Below are positions 25,130 through 33,637 of a stretch of 64,000 nt of DNA, one piece after another. Source of the DNA: Gemmobacter lanyuensis (GTDB lineage: Bacteria; Pseudomonadota; Alphaproteobacteria; Rhodobacterales; Rhodobacteraceae); contig NZ_BMYQ01000007.1 in the NCBI RefSeq assembly GCF_014652355.1, positions 62,001 through 126,000 on the forward strand. The letters run 5' to 3'. The number at the start of each line of letters is the position of its first letter. The stretch's first letter is position 1. A model generated the notes under the pieces. It saw only the letters and a program-made list of their open reading frames with translations. It had not been told where the DNA came from and did not search any database. Made by a program: the position numbers and the translations under genes.

Positions 25130-26998
25130 GTGAAAGATCCGTGGCGGATCGCCATGATTTGCGTGACGCTGGGCCTTGCCATCGCCCTCTGGCAGGCAGT
25201 GATCTATCGGCCACCCGTGGCGGGCAATCTGATGACTGACGCGCAGATTGCCGAGGATGCTTCGGGCGAGATGACCCTGCCGCAGATGCAGAGGGCGCGC
25301 TTTCAGCCAACGACCTTGCCGGTGACACTGGGGTATACACCGTCCGCTTTCTGGTTCCGCCTGTCCATCGCCCCCCCGGAAGACGGTAGCCCGGCGCTTT
25401 TGTCGGTCGGTCTTCCGCATCTCGACGATGTGCGCCTGTATCGGCAAGACGCGGCCGGACACTGGCAGGAAAGCCGCAGCGGTGATCTGATCCCCTATAA
25501 TCAGCGCAGCTGGAAATCACCGCGGCTGGCCTTTGTCATGGCCCATATGGAACATGCCGAAACCGTCTATCTCCGCATCAGCACAAGCGGTAGCGTGGGA
25601 ATCAATGTCGCGGCCCAGCCGCTTGGCCCAGCCTTGGCGGATGATCTGCGCTACACCCTGTTTCATGCGCTGTTTCTGGGCCTCATCGTCACCTCGATCG
25701 TGCTGAGCGTCACGTTCCTTTTCTATTCCCATGACCTGATCTTTCTGAATTTCATGGTCAGCCAGTCCTTCATCCTGGCGGGGCTGGTCACGCTGCATGG
25801 CTATGCCTCGGTCTTTCTGCCCGACCAGTCGACAAGTTCGGCAACCACACTGGTGGGTATCCTGTCCGGGGTGACGGGGATCATCTTTCACCTGCATCTC
25901 ATGAAGCGGTTTCAGCCGCTTCGGGTGCTGTTCGTGATCGGTTGCGCCTTTGCCTGTTTTGAATTCATCGCCGTGCCGCTTGCGCTGTTTTCCGATGCGC
26001 GGATTGCGCTGGGGCTTCATGCCTCGGTCATGGCGGCCTTCCTGCCCTTCCTCGGGTTGATGGCCTGGACGGCGCGGGTTCCGGCGTCGATGTCGCTCTG
26101 GAGCCTTCGGGCCATCTACTCCGCGCTGGTCGTCTCGGCCTCGGTCTGGATCTTGCCGCAACTTGGCATCGTCCAGCCGAACTGGATGACACTGAATGGC
26201 GGCGTGCTGCATGGGGTGATCAATTTCGGCCTGATCCTGTCACTGCTGGCCTATCTGACCATGCGCGACCGCCGAGCCGCCGAACAGTCGATGCTGGCCA
26301 TGGCGCAGTTGCAAACCGAACGCGCCATCCAGAACCAAAGCTTTGCCGCCCAGCAGAACCTGACATGGATGCTGGCGCATGAGGTGGGAACCAGCCTGTC
26401 GGTCATCCGCATGACGGTTGCGAAGGAAAGCATGACCCCGCGCAGCAAATCCCGGATTGATCGGGCGATCACCGGGCTCGACAGTGTGATCCGCCATTGT
26501 CTTGATGCCGATCGTATCCAATCGGGGCATTGGCAGATCTCGCCGACGCGTATCGACCTTCGACAGATCCTGGATCAGGTCATCCGCCAGCAGGATCTGC
26601 CGCGCCTTGCGCTGGACCGCAGCTCGGTCACGCAGGCACCCATTGATGGCGATCCGGATCTGGTCCGCCTGATCCTGACACATGTGATCGAGAATGCGGT
26701 CAAATACTCGCCCGCCGAAAGTTTGATCACTGTCGCAATCGTGAAAAGTACCGGACCCGAGGGCTTTGACATTTCCGTCATCAACCGCCATCTTCCGGGC
26801 GCCGCGCCGGATGCCCATCGCGTGTTTACCAAGTTCTATCGAGACGACCGGGTGCTGGCGACAAGCGGTTCGGGACTTGGGCTTTTCATCGTGCGAGAGA
26901 TCGTCGAAGCCCTCCGGGGAACGGTCGCGTTCCATGTGGCGGATGGCAATGTAACGGTAAGGATATGGCTGCAGAATTCGACCCGCTCGTCATCGTGA
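25130..26998 (+). CDS. Sensor histidine kinase with 7TM-DISM input module
   Basis: 622 aa. An N-terminal membrane anchor (residues 7-25) is followed by an extracytoplasmic beta-rich domain of 7TMR-DISMED2 type (about 45-170), then seven hydrophobic segments (about 180-385). The transmitter has an H-box LAHEVGTSLSVIRM near residue 417, N-box ENAVKYSPAES near residue 523 and G-box GSGLGLFIVREIVEAL near residue 580. These modules are thought to sense extracellular carbohydrates or related ligands. The response regulator gene starts inside its last 34 nt, a translationally coupled pair. Target genes are not evident nearby. Confidence 0.92.
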   Translation: MKDPWRIAMICVTLGLAIALWQAVIYRPPVAGNLMTDAQIAEDASGEMTLPQMQRARFQPTTLPVTLGYTPSAFWFRLSIAPPEDGSPALLSVGLPHLDDVRLYRQDAAGHWQESRSGDLIPYNQRSWKSPRLAFVMAHMEHAETVYLRISTSGSVGINVAAQPLGPALADDLRYTLFHALFLGLIVTSIVLSVTFLFYSHDLIFLNFMVSQSFILAGLVTLHGYASVFLPDQSTSSATTLVGILSGVTGIIFHLHLMKRFQPLRVLFVIGCAFACFEFIAVPLALFSDARIALGLHASVMAAFLPFLGLMAWTARVPASMSLWSLRAIYSALVVSASVWILPQLGIVQPNWMTLNGGVLHGVINFGLILSLLAYLTMRDRRAAEQSMLAMAQLQTERAIQNQSFAAQQNLTWMLAHEVGTSLSVIRMTVAKESMTPRSKSRIDRAITGLDSVIRHCLDADRIQSGHWQISPTRIDLRQILDQVIRQQDLPRLALDRSSVTQAPIDGDPDLVRLILTHVIENAVKYSPAESLITVAIVKSTGPEGFDISVINRHLPGAAPDAHRVFTKFYRDDRVLATSGSGLGLFIVREIVEALRGTVAFHVADGNVTVRIWLQNSTRSSS

Positions 26999-27672
26999 TC
27001 GAGGATCACCCCGACCTGAACGAGCTTCTGGTCGAGGAGCTGGCTGATCATGGCCATCGGACACTGGGCTTCACATCGGTTGAGGCCTACGAAGCCTCGG
27101 GCGAGCGTGGCGACCTGTTCCTGCTGGACCTGAACCTTCCGGCCGAAGACGGGCTGAGCTTTGCCGCGCGTCTCCGGGCCAGCCGCCCCGAGGTGGGGAT
27201 CATGGTGCTGTCTGTGCGTTCCGGAAGCGCGATCCGCGCCGAAAGCTATGAAACCGGGATCGACCTCTATCTGACCAAGCCCTGCGCCCCGCGCGAGATC
27301 GTGGCCGCCGTGCGCGCCATGGCCCGCCGCCTTGCCGCGCCGGCCCCAGCCCCGGCCCCACGCGCGCGACCCGGCCTCGCGTTGGACCGCGCGGCACTGA
27401 AGCTGTTCGGGCCGGAAGGGGAAACCGCAATCAGCGGGGATGAGGCCGCCTTCCTTTCGGCCATTGCCGCCAGCCCCGAGCGCCGCATGGATTATGGCGA
27501 AATCCTCTCGATCATGTGCATCGGCGGCGAGTCCTCGCTTGCAACGCTTGAGGTGCGGATGACGCGGCTGCGCAAGAAGATTGCTGCCGTGCTGCCCGGC
27601 GAGGCTTCCATCCGCTCGCTTCGCAAGCGCGGCTATCAGCTGGTGCTGCCTTTGGAAACGCTTGACTGCTAA
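26965..27672 (+). CDS. Response regulator with winged-helix output domain
   Basis: 235 aa partner of the preceding kinase. The receiver domain has acidic residues in VIEDHPD, the phosphoacceptor Asp in LFLLDLNLP near residue 52, and the switch Lys in YLTKPCAP near residue 103. After a Pro/Ala linker (APAPAPAPR) the C-terminus is an OmpR-type winged helix ending IRSLRKRGYQLVLP. It overlaps the kinase gene by 34 nt; its stop also overlaps the stop of the convergent DUF1537 kinase gene by 4 nt. Confidence 0.9.
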   Translation: MAAEFDPLVIVIEDHPDLNELLVEELADHGHRTLGFTSVEAYEASGERGDLFLLDLNLPAEDGLSFAARLRASRPEVGIMVLSVRSGSAIRAESYETGIDLYLTKPCAPREIVAAVRAMARRLAAPAPAPAPRARPGLALDRAALKLFGPEGETAISGDEAAFLSAIAASPERRMDYGEILSIMCIGGESSLATLEVRMTRLRKKIAAVLPGEASIRSLRKRGYQLVLPLETLDC

Positions 27673-29057
27673 GGGCGCGGGCCGCCACCGGCGCGGACCC
27701 AGCCGAAGTAATCCTCGCTGCCCATCTGGCCGCCCTTCAAGGCAAGTTCCAACCCGTCATGGGGGCCGGTGCCGTGGCCGCGAAACAGCGCCGCGCCCGG
27801 AATGGTCGGCGCAAGCGCGGTCAAAGCGTAAAGCCCCAGCTGCGCTGTGCCATGACCCGAGGTATCGCCGCCCGAAATCACGGCGCGCCGCACCCCGGAC
27901 TGGCGCAAAAGCCGGTCAAGCACCCGCCCCAGCGCCGCCCCGATGCGCGCATTCACCTCGGCCAGGCTGCGGGTCGAGGCGCCAACCGCCTGCCAAAGCG
28001 CCTCTACCGCCGGATCATCCGGACCGGAGGCGGTATGGATCAGCGGGCTTTGCCCACGGGTGATCGCGGCCATCCCCGCCGCCACCGCATCCTCTTCCGC
28101 CGCGGCAAGGTCGGCCTCCGACCCGCAGGCCGCCCGCGCATCCAGACGAATTCCGGCAAAGCCATGGGCGCAAGACCAGGCAATCTGCCCGGCCGTGATC
28201 GGCGACACCGACCCCGACACCGCGATGATCTGTGCCACGGCCCCGGCCGAACCGGGCGCGTCCGTCTCGGGCATCATCCCTGTCGCCTGCCAATGCCGGA
28301 TCAGGGCGTATTCTGCCCCCTGCGATCCGACCAGAACCGGCATCCGGGCCCGGCCTTCCCAGATCAGCCGCCCCACCGCCGCCTCACTCCCCGCATCCAT
28401 ATCGTCAAACAGAACCATCCGGGCGCCCTGCCGCAAGACACGATCCAGCGCCACATCCCCCCGGTCGGCGCTGGAAAGCGCTTCAAGATCCACGAGGGCC
28501 GCCGGCAGATCCGTCTGGCCTGCCAGATGGCGGGCCACATCGGATTCAGTCATGGGCGTCACCGGATGACGGGCCATCACCGGATGCCGGTCAAGCCGAA
28601 ACACCCCGGCAGGCGTTCCCGCAAAGAGATGCCCGAAGGCCTGATAGCGGCGCATCTGGGGTGCGGCGATCACCACCGCGGCGCAGGCCCCTTTGCCTGC
28701 CGCGGCCAGCGCAAGCTCCGTTCCCCGCCCGATCGAGCCGATCTGCGGCGCCGAATCCAGCGTGGAACAGACCTTCCAATGCAGGAAAGGCGCCCCCAGC
28801 CCAGCCAGAAAGGCCAGCGGCGCGGGCATTTCGCGCGTCATCCAGTCAGGCGTCTGCGCCCGCGCGGTTGAGGCGATTCCAAGCCCGCGCATCCCGGCAA
28901 ACCGCGCGGCCTGCGCGGGTGTGGGCGTTTGCAGGAACAGAACCGAGGGCAAGCCCGCGAAGGTCATCGCCTCCATGACTGCCGCCGATCCGGTAAAATC
29001 ATCGCCATACCACGCGACCAGTAACCCGTCGGGCAGCGCATCCTTGAAAGTGGTCAT
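27669..29057 (-). CDS. Four-carbon/branched acid-sugar kinase (DUF1537 family, OtnK/OiaK type)
   Basis: 462 aa. The N-terminal domain begins VAWYGDDFTGSAAVME (residues 14-29), the family's substrate-binding signature. The C-terminal nucleotide-binding domain shows AVSGSVSPITAGQI near residue 263 and the glycine-rich ISGGDTSGHG near residue 403. The family phosphorylates threonate, erythronate or 3-oxo-isoapionate. Here it diverges from a D-apionate-oxidoisomerase-like gene, and as I recall the apionate route pairs that enzyme with a DUF1537 kinase (OiaK). ATG 29057 is chosen; 21 further in-frame codons upstream overlap the operator region and look non-coding. Confidence 0.85.
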   Translation of the reverse strand: MTTFKDALPDGLLVAWYGDDFTGSAAVMEAMTFAGLPSVLFLQTPTPAQAARFAGMRGLGIASTARAQTPDWMTREMPAPLAFLAGLGAPFLHWKVCSTLDSAPQIGSIGRGTELALAAAGKGACAAVVIAAPQMRRYQAFGHLFAGTPAGVFRLDRHPVMARHPVTPMTESDVARHLAGQTDLPAALVDLEALSSADRGDVALDRVLRQGARMVLFDDMDAGSEAAVGRLIWEGRARMPVLVGSQGAEYALIRHWQATGMMPETDAPGSAGAVAQIIAVSGSVSPITAGQIAWSCAHGFAGIRLDARAACGSEADLAAAEEDAVAAGMAAITRGQSPLIHTASGPDDPAVEALWQAVGASTRSLAEVNARIGAALGRVLDRLLRQSGVRRAVISGGDTSGHGTAQLGLYALTALAPTIPGAALFRGHGTGPHDGLELALKGGQMGSEDYFGWVRAGGGPRP

Positions 29058-29202
29058 GGCGGGGATCCTGTTTTGACGCTCAACTGGTATGATGAGTATA
29101 ACATTCTTGCAGAGACGCAAGAACCGATCTAAGGTGGCGACAACATCACCTCATCACACCAGTTGTCCGGGCGCAGCTGACCACAAGCAGGAGAAGACGG
29201 GA
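29058..29202. promoter_or_regulatory. Divergent promoter region with paired operator-like repeats
   Basis: 145 bp between two divergent starts. CAACTGGTATGATGAG (29081-29096) recurs inverted at 29150-29165 with 15 of 16 bases matching, one copy near each start. Between them is a perfect inverted repeat TTCTTGC-N6-GCAAGAA (29104-29123). The half-site TGGTATGATG recalls GntR/FadR-type operators. The cognate regulator is not adjacent. Confidence 0.65.
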
Positions 29203-30030
29203 ATGACGACAATCGCTTTGTTCGGGGCCGGGGGGAAGATGGGCGTTCGCCTGTCGAAGAACCTTGCCAAGACCGACTTCAGCGTCCGCCATGTCGAGGT
29301 CAGCGAGGCTGGTCGCGCGCGCCTCAAGGCCGAGGTGGGGGTTGACTGCCTCGCGCCCGAGGCTGCGATTGACGGGGCCGAAGTGGTGATCCTTGCGGTG
29401 CCGGATACTGCCATCGGCAAGGTGGCCGAACAGGTGGTGCCGATGCTCGCCCCCGGAACGATGGTGGTTTGCCTTGATGCGGCGGCGCCCTTTGCCGGCC
29501 ATCTGCCGCAGCGCGCGGATCTGACTTATTTCGTCACCCATCCCTGCCACCCACCGATCTTCAACGATGAAACCACGCCCGAGGGCAAACGCGATTTCTT
29601 TGGTGGCGTCGCGGCGAAACAAGGCATCGTCAATGCGCTGATGCAGGGTCCGGAGGCGCATTACGCCCTGGGCGAGGCCGTGGGCAAAGCCATTTACGCC
29701 CCGGTCGTGCGGAGCCATCGCGTGACTGTCGAACAGATGGCGATCCTTGAGCCGGGCCTGTCGGAAACCGTCTGCGCCTCGCTGCTCGCGGTGATGCGCG
29801 AGGCGATGGATGAAGCCGTCGCGCGGGGTGTGCCGAAGGAAGCCGCGCGCGATTTCCTGCTGGGGCATATGAACATTCTCGGCGCGGTGATCTTCGAGGA
29901 AGTGCCGGGCGTGTTCTCTGACGCCTGCAACAAGGCGATCGAATTCGGCAAGCCGGTGCTGATGCGCGATGATTGGAAGCGGGTGTTTGAACCCGAAGAG
30001 ATCGCGGCCTCGATCCAGCGGATCACCTGA
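29203..30030 (+). CDS. NAD-binding phosphogluconate-dehydrogenase-like protein, probable D-apionate oxidoisomerase
   Basis: 275 aa. Rossmann motif ALFGAGGKMGVRL at residues 5-17, followed by VILAVPDTAIGKVAEQVVPML. The stretch FVTHPCHPPIFNDET near residue 108 and the helical C-terminal domain place it in the phosphogluconate dehydrogenase C-terminal-domain group that includes ApnO, which converts D-apionate to 3-oxo-isoapionate. ATG 29203 follows GGAGAAGACGGG. The divergent DUF1537 kinase would then phosphorylate the product. Exact substrate is inferred; the rest of such a pathway is not in the window. A terminator follows at once. Confidence 0.8.
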   Translation: MTTIALFGAGGKMGVRLSKNLAKTDFSVRHVEVSEAGRARLKAEVGVDCLAPEAAIDGAEVVILAVPDTAIGKVAEQVVPMLAPGTMVVCLDAAAPFAGHLPQRADLTYFVTHPCHPPIFNDETTPEGKRDFFGGVAAKQGIVNALMQGPEAHYALGEAVGKAIYAPVVRSHRVTVEQMAILEPGLSETVCASLLAVMREAMDEAVARGVPKEAARDFLLGHMNILGAVIFEEVPGVFSDACNKAIEFGKPVLMRDDWKRVFEPEEIAASIQRIT

Positions 30031-30036
30031 CAGACG

Positions 30037-30061
30037 AATGGGGCGCTTCGCGCGCCCCATT
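30037..30061. terminator. Bidirectional terminator
   Basis: 10-bp stem AATGGGGCGC / GCGCCCCATT with a 5-nt loop, between two convergent genes and followed by TCGCTTA. It serves both the oxidoisomerase-like gene and the small membrane-protein gene. Confidence 0.75.
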
Positions 30062-30065
30062 TCGC

Positions 30066-30542
30066 TTAGGCCATTTCGGCCAGCGCCGCCTGGGCAATCC
30101 GCCGCGCGCGCGGTTCCTCTCCCAGCGCAATCAGTTGCAGCCGATCAGCGGCAAAGCGCATCTGCGCCTCATACCCCTCGCTCGCACGGGCCAACCGGCG
30201 GAGCGTCTGGCCTGCGATGGTCGCAGGCCCGTTCTCACCCGCCTTGGAAATACGATGCAGGGCAGAGCGGGCACATTCCATGCGGCGGGTCGCCCGGCTC
30301 GACTGTGCCTCATATGCCCGGGCCAGCCGCGCCTGATCGGCCCGTGGCAGGGTGCGGACAGGTGCGCTGCGCCGCGCGGCGGGCGCCCGCGGGGCGCTGG
30401 CCGGGGTCACATCGCGCCAGCCCTCACCGGGGCGCAGGTCCAGCACCCCCGCACGTTGGGGTTGCTGCATGACCGTCACCACCGTGACAATCACGCTGAG
30501 GCAGCACATGACCCCAAGTATGAAAGTAAGGACCTCGTTCAT
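30066..30542 (-). CDS. Hypothetical protein with one N-terminal membrane segment
   Basis: 158 aa, not recognised. A single hydrophobic helix at residues 5-25 (LTFILGVMCCLSVIVTVVTV, in part) is followed by an Arg/Ala-rich, probably cytoplasmic or periplasmic helical region. The C-terminal 80 residues (LARAYEAQSSRATRRMECAR onward) look alpha-helical and basic. It is a lone gene with a terminator after it and a promoter region containing a palindrome, which supports its being real. It could be a small membrane-anchored structural or regulatory protein; no function is proposed. Confidence 0.6.
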   Translation of the reverse strand: MNEVLTFILGVMCCLSVIVTVVTVMQQPQRAGVLDLRPGEGWRDVTPASAPRAPAARRSAPVRTLPRADQARLARAYEAQSSRATRRMECARSALHRISKAGENGPATIAGQTLRRLARASEGYEAQMRFAADRLQLIALGEEPRARRIAQAALAEMA

Positions 30543-30826
30543 CGCGGCGGCTCTTGGAAGGAATGTAAACGCGAGTATAGCTTACATCCCTAAGTATGAA
30601 AGACGCCTGAAGATCCGGATTTGCGTGAATGTGGCGGCACGAATTCGCGCCCAGGTCGCAGAGGCGCAGGGTGGGAAAACTGCAAGATCCTGAAAAACGA
30701 CACCTTTCACCGCTGGGCTGCGGGGCACACGTTCTGCCTGCACGAAGGGGCGCCAAACTGCCCGCCCGGAAATCATCGTAATTCCGCCACAATCCGGCGC
30801 TGACCGGCAGGGGTGATTCGCCGCAA
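30543..30826 (-). promoter_or_regulatory. Upstream region of the small membrane-protein gene
   Basis: 284 bp with no gene. An inverted repeat ATGTAAAC-N9-GCTTACAT (30563-30587, one mismatch) lies just before the start. The 11-bp direct repeat AAGTATGAAAG occurs at 30516-30526 (inside the gene start) and 30592-30602. These are candidate regulator sites. The remaining part, 30610-30826, shows nothing recognisable. Confidence 0.4.
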
Positions 30827-31228
30827 TCAGCCCTTTGGCGCGGGCCAGGCGACCGGGCCGCCCTGCGCCACCCAATCGGTGAAGCCGTCTTTCAGATGTG
30901 CCGCGACAAAACCCATATCCTGCAGCAGCGCCACCGACAGCGCCGACCGCCAGCCCGAGGCGCAATGAAAGATGAACCGCTTCTCGGCGGCGAAAATCTC
31001 TTTGAAATAGGGGCTATCGGGATCGACCCAGAATTCCAGCATCCCGCGCGGGCAATGGAAGCTGCCGGGGATGAAGCCGCTGCGCTCCCGCTCACGCGGG
31101 TCGCGCAGGTCAACGATCACCACCTCGGGGTCCTCCATCAGGGCGATGGCCTCGGCGGTTTCCACCTCGGTGATGCGGGCGCGGGCGGCGGCCACAAGGG
31201 CCGCGGCGCTGGTATGAAGTTTCGGCAT
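30827..31228 (-). CDS. Rhodanese-like domain protein
   Basis: 133 aa single rhodanese domain. The fold's first strand and substrate-side motif IVDLRDPRERERSGFIPGS sits at about residues 37-55, and the catalytic loop is FHCASGWRSA near residue 88 with the persulfide Cys. It would transfer sulfur from thiosulfate or a protein persulfide, or reduce cyanide-type substrates. Start ATG 31228 has GGGGG upstream; the frame continues far upstream but only as an antisense-free shadow of dgoA. It follows dgoA by 56 nt on the same strand and may share its transcript, an odd companion for sugar catabolism. Confidence 0.85.
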   Translation of the reverse strand: MPKLHTSAAALVAAARARITEVETAEAIALMEDPEVVIVDLRDPRERERSGFIPGSFHCPRGMLEFWVDPDSPYFKEIFAAEKRFIFHCASGWRSALSVALLQDMGFVAAHLKDGFTDWVAQGGPVAWPAPKG

Positions 31229-31284
31229 GAATCCCCCCTGAACTGCGACCAGACTGCGCCAGCCCGGCCGCCGGGTCCAGTGGG

Positions 31285-31890
31285 TCAGGCAAAGGCCGCG
31301 CGACAGGCGCTGGCGATGGTCTGGGCGCGGGTCTGCACCTCGGCCACGGCAAGGCCGGGGGTGTAAAGCGCGGTGCCGATGCCAAAACCCGCAGCACCCG
31401 CGCGCGTCCAGTCGGCAAAATTGGCGGGGCCCGCCCCGCCCACCGCATAGACCGGCACCGCCGCAGGCAGCACGGCCTTCATCGCCTTCAACCCATCCGT
31501 CCCGATCAGCGAGGCCGGGAAGAGTTTCAGCCCCGTCGCCCCCGCATGGATCGCGCTGAAACATTCGGTCGGCGTCATCACCCCCGGCCAGCTTTGCAGA
31601 CCCTTGGCCCGGGTCGCGCGGATGACCTCGGGGTCGGCATTGGGCGAGACGATCAATCGCCCGCCCGCATCGGCAACTTCGCCCACCTCGCGCGGGGTCA
31701 GCACCGTCCCCGCCCCGATCATGGCATGGTCGCCAAAAGCGCGCGCCATCACCTCGATCGAATGAAGCGGATGGGGCGAATTCAGCGGCACTTCGATCTG
31801 GGTGATGCCCACGGCGATCAACGCTTCGGCGATGGGCAGGGCCTCGGGCGGGGTAATCCCGCGCAGGATGGCAATGATGGGCAGTGTCAT
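31285..31890 (-). CDS. dgoA: 2-dehydro-3-deoxy-6-phosphogalactonate aldolase
   Basis: KDPG/KDPGal aldolase family, 201 aa. Opening [20 protein letters not shown] is characteristic of the galactonate type. The catalytic Glu is in QIEVPLNSP near residue 37 and the Schiff-base Lys in GLKLFPASL near residue 126, with GAGTVLT and VYAVGGAGP binding phosphate. It splits 2-keto-3-deoxy-6-phosphogalactonate to pyruvate and glyceraldehyde 3-phosphate. Its start overlaps the kinase stop by 1 nt (TAATG), so the two are coupled. Confidence 0.93.
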   Translation of the reverse strand: MTLPIIAILRGITPPEALPIAEALIAVGITQIEVPLNSPHPLHSIEVMARAFGDHAMIGAGTVLTPREVGEVADAGGRLIVSPNADPEVIRATRAKGLQSWPGVMTPTECFSAIHAGATGLKLFPASLIGTDGLKAMKAVLPAAVPVYAVGGAGPANFADWTRAGAAGFGIGTALYTPGLAVAEVQTRAQTIASACRAAFA

Positions 31891-32780
31891 TAGGTCCCCC
31901 GAAGTTTGGAAAGGCCCGCGATGGTGCAGGCACCGGCAGGCAGGGTTTCGGCAGGCACGGCCTGCGCGGTCAGCGCGGCGGCATAGGGCGCGCAGGTCGC
32001 CTCGGACCCCACAAGCAGCACCGCCTGCCCGAGCCAATAGGGCCGCGCCGCCGCAAGCTCGGCCCCGATCAGCAGACCCGACAGCCGCGCCCGCGCGGTT
32101 TCCGGCGCCTGATCCCCCACAAGCCCCGCGGCCCGCAGACCGAACAAGCGCGCCGCCAGCCGTTCCGGGCGCGAAAGCGTCTCGGACACCGCAGCGGCAA
32201 AGGCCTCCGCATCCCAACCCGTCGCCGCAATGCTATGGCGCAGCACCGACTGGGCCGAAAGCAGCGCGAACAGCTCACCCGTCATGAAGGTCTGAAAGCT
32301 GACCACCTCACCCGCGCTGACCTGCACCCATTTGCTATGGGTGCCCGGCAGGCAGATCACACCATCAAACCCCGGCCGCACCGCAAGCGCGCCCGCGATC
32401 TGCACTTCTTCGCCGCGCATGACATCGGCGGCGGGCCGGGTCTGGCACAGGCCCGGCACGATCCGCAGATCGAGCCGCGCGTCCTGCGTCGCAACCCGGC
32501 ACAGCCCGTCGCGCGCCACGGGGGCACAGGGAACCGCGCGATAGGGCGCCTCGACCCAGCCCTGCCGCGCACCGACCATGCCGCAGGCCAGAACCTCGGT
32601 CATCTGGCCCGCGGGCAGCCAATCACCGATCACCTCAAGCAGCGCGGCTTCGAAATCGCCGGGCGCCAGCGCGGACATACCCTTGGGCGATCCGCCCTCG
32701 GCCAGCACGCCATCCGGCCCCATTGCATAGGCGCGCAGATGCGTGGTGCCCCAATCAACGGCAATCCAATCCGGTGTCAT
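31890..32780 (-). CDS. dgoK: 2-dehydro-3-deoxygalactonokinase
   Basis: 296 aa ASKHA-fold sugar-acid kinase. The phosphate-1 motif [15 protein letters not shown] is at residues 6-20; [17 protein letters not shown] near residue 64 and [10 protein letters not shown] near residue 143 are the family's substrate and nucleotide motifs. It phosphorylates 2-keto-3-deoxygalactonate to feed DgoA. Its start overlaps the stop of the SDR upstream by 4 nt. Together SDR-kinase-aldolase form a galactose/galactonate or fucose-like acid-sugar branch under an IclR regulator. No dehydratase gene (dgoD) is present here. Confidence 0.92.
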   Translation of the reverse strand: MTPDWIAVDWGTTHLRAYAMGPDGVLAEGGSPKGMSALAPGDFEAALLEVIGDWLPAGQMTEVLACGMVGARQGWVEAPYRAVPCAPVARDGLCRVATQDARLDLRIVPGLCQTRPAADVMRGEEVQIAGALAVRPGFDGVICLPGTHSKWVQVSAGEVVSFQTFMTGELFALLSAQSVLRHSIAATGWDAEAFAAAVSETLSRPERLAARLFGLRAAGLVGDQAPETARARLSGLLIGAELAAARPYWLGQAVLLVGSEATCAPYAAALTAQAVPAETLPAGACTIAGLSKLRGT

Positions 32781-33544
32781 CCCGTCACCACCACGCCGCC
32801 GTCAATCACCAGCGCCTGCCCCGTCATCATCCGCGACGCATCCGAGGCGAGGAACAGCACGCCCCCCACCATATCCTCGGGCTGAAGCGGATCGGGCAGG
32901 CATTGCCGGTCGAGATGGGCGCGCAGCCCCTCGGGCGTGACCCAGAGGTCTTTCTGCTTTTGTGTCAGCACCCAGCCGGGGGCAAGCGCATTGACCCGCA
33001 CCCTCTTCGGCCCGAATTCGCGGGCCAAGCTGCGCGTCATGCCGTTGATGCCGGAATTCGCGGTCGTATACACCGGATACCCCGCATTCCCCATCATATA
33101 GCTGATGGAGGAGAAATTGATGATCGACCCGCCCCCGGCCGCGATCATCCCCGGCAGCACGGCCTGTGCCGCGAAGAAGTAGCTTTTCAGGTTGACGGCG
33201 ATGGACCAGTCCCAGAACGCCTCATCGGTGGTCAGCGTTTCATGCCGCTGGTCATTGGCGGCATTGTTCACCAGCACGGAAACCGGCCCATGCGCGACCT
33301 GCGCCTGATCGACGGCGGCCCGCAGGGCGTCCGTATCGGTCACATCGCAGGCAATGAACAGCGGGCGGTTCCCCGTCCTGCGCGACATGTCATCGGCAAA
33401 GGCCGCACCGTCGCGGCGCTGCACAAAGGCCACGCGGGCGCCCTGCCGCAGGAAGCCCTCGGTCAGCGCGGCGCCGATCCCCGATCCACCGCCGGTAATG
33501 AAGACCGACCGCCCTTGCAGGTCGGGAAAGATCGGATGTGTCAT
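32777..33544 (-). CDS. SDR-family protein lacking the catalytic lysine, possible sugar dehydrogenase
   Basis: 255 aa, classical SDR layout: cofactor motif TGGGSGIG near residues 17-24, NNAA in place of NNAG near residue 93, catalytic Ser in NFSSISYMMG near residue 142. The YxxxK motif reads YTTANSGING near residue 156, with Asn where Lys is expected. The overall sequence (SYMMGNAGYPVY) recalls SDR galactose/fucose dehydrogenases, which would generate the lactone feeding dgoK/dgoA. The Lys-to-Asn change could abolish activity or alter the cofactor or substrate; sequencing error is an alternative. Start ATG 33544; an earlier in-frame codon at 33565 lies in the operator. Confidence 0.85.
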   Translation of the reverse strand: MTHPIFPDLQGRSVFITGGGSGIGAALTEGFLRQGARVAFVQRRDGAAFADDMSRRTGNRPLFIACDVTDTDALRAAVDQAQVAHGPVSVLVNNAANDQRHETLTTDEAFWDWSIAVNLKSYFFAAQAVLPGMIAAGGGSIINFSSISYMMGNAGYPVYTTANSGINGMTRSLAREFGPKRVRVNALAPGWVLTQKQKDLWVTPEGLRAHLDRQCLPDPLQPEDMVGGVLFLASDASRMMTGQALVIDGGVVVTG

Positions 33545-33559
33545 GGCCCCTCCGGCTTG

Positions 33560-33594
33560 TTCCAATATGTGAAACCCAGTCTTGCATTGTGGAA
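33560..33594. promoter_or_regulatory. IclR-type operator candidate
   Basis: Inverted TTCCA (33560-33564) and TGGAA (33590-33594) in the 93-bp gap between the divergent SDR and IclR-family genes, with an internal GTTCC-N7-GAAAC near-palindrome (33559-33575). TTCCA/TGGAA arms are common in IclR-family sites, and position suggests control of both genes. Confidence 0.45.
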
Positions 33595-33637
33595 ACTGTG
33601 TCGCCTATTCTGCGCGGAGTCAACAGACAGGCCCGGC

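Noticed and set aside
32743-33572. Plus-strand open frames opposite the SDR gene, continuous with the IclR-family frame
   Set aside because: They are shadows of the minus-strand SDR; the IclR-family protein starts at 33638 with its winged helix in the right place.
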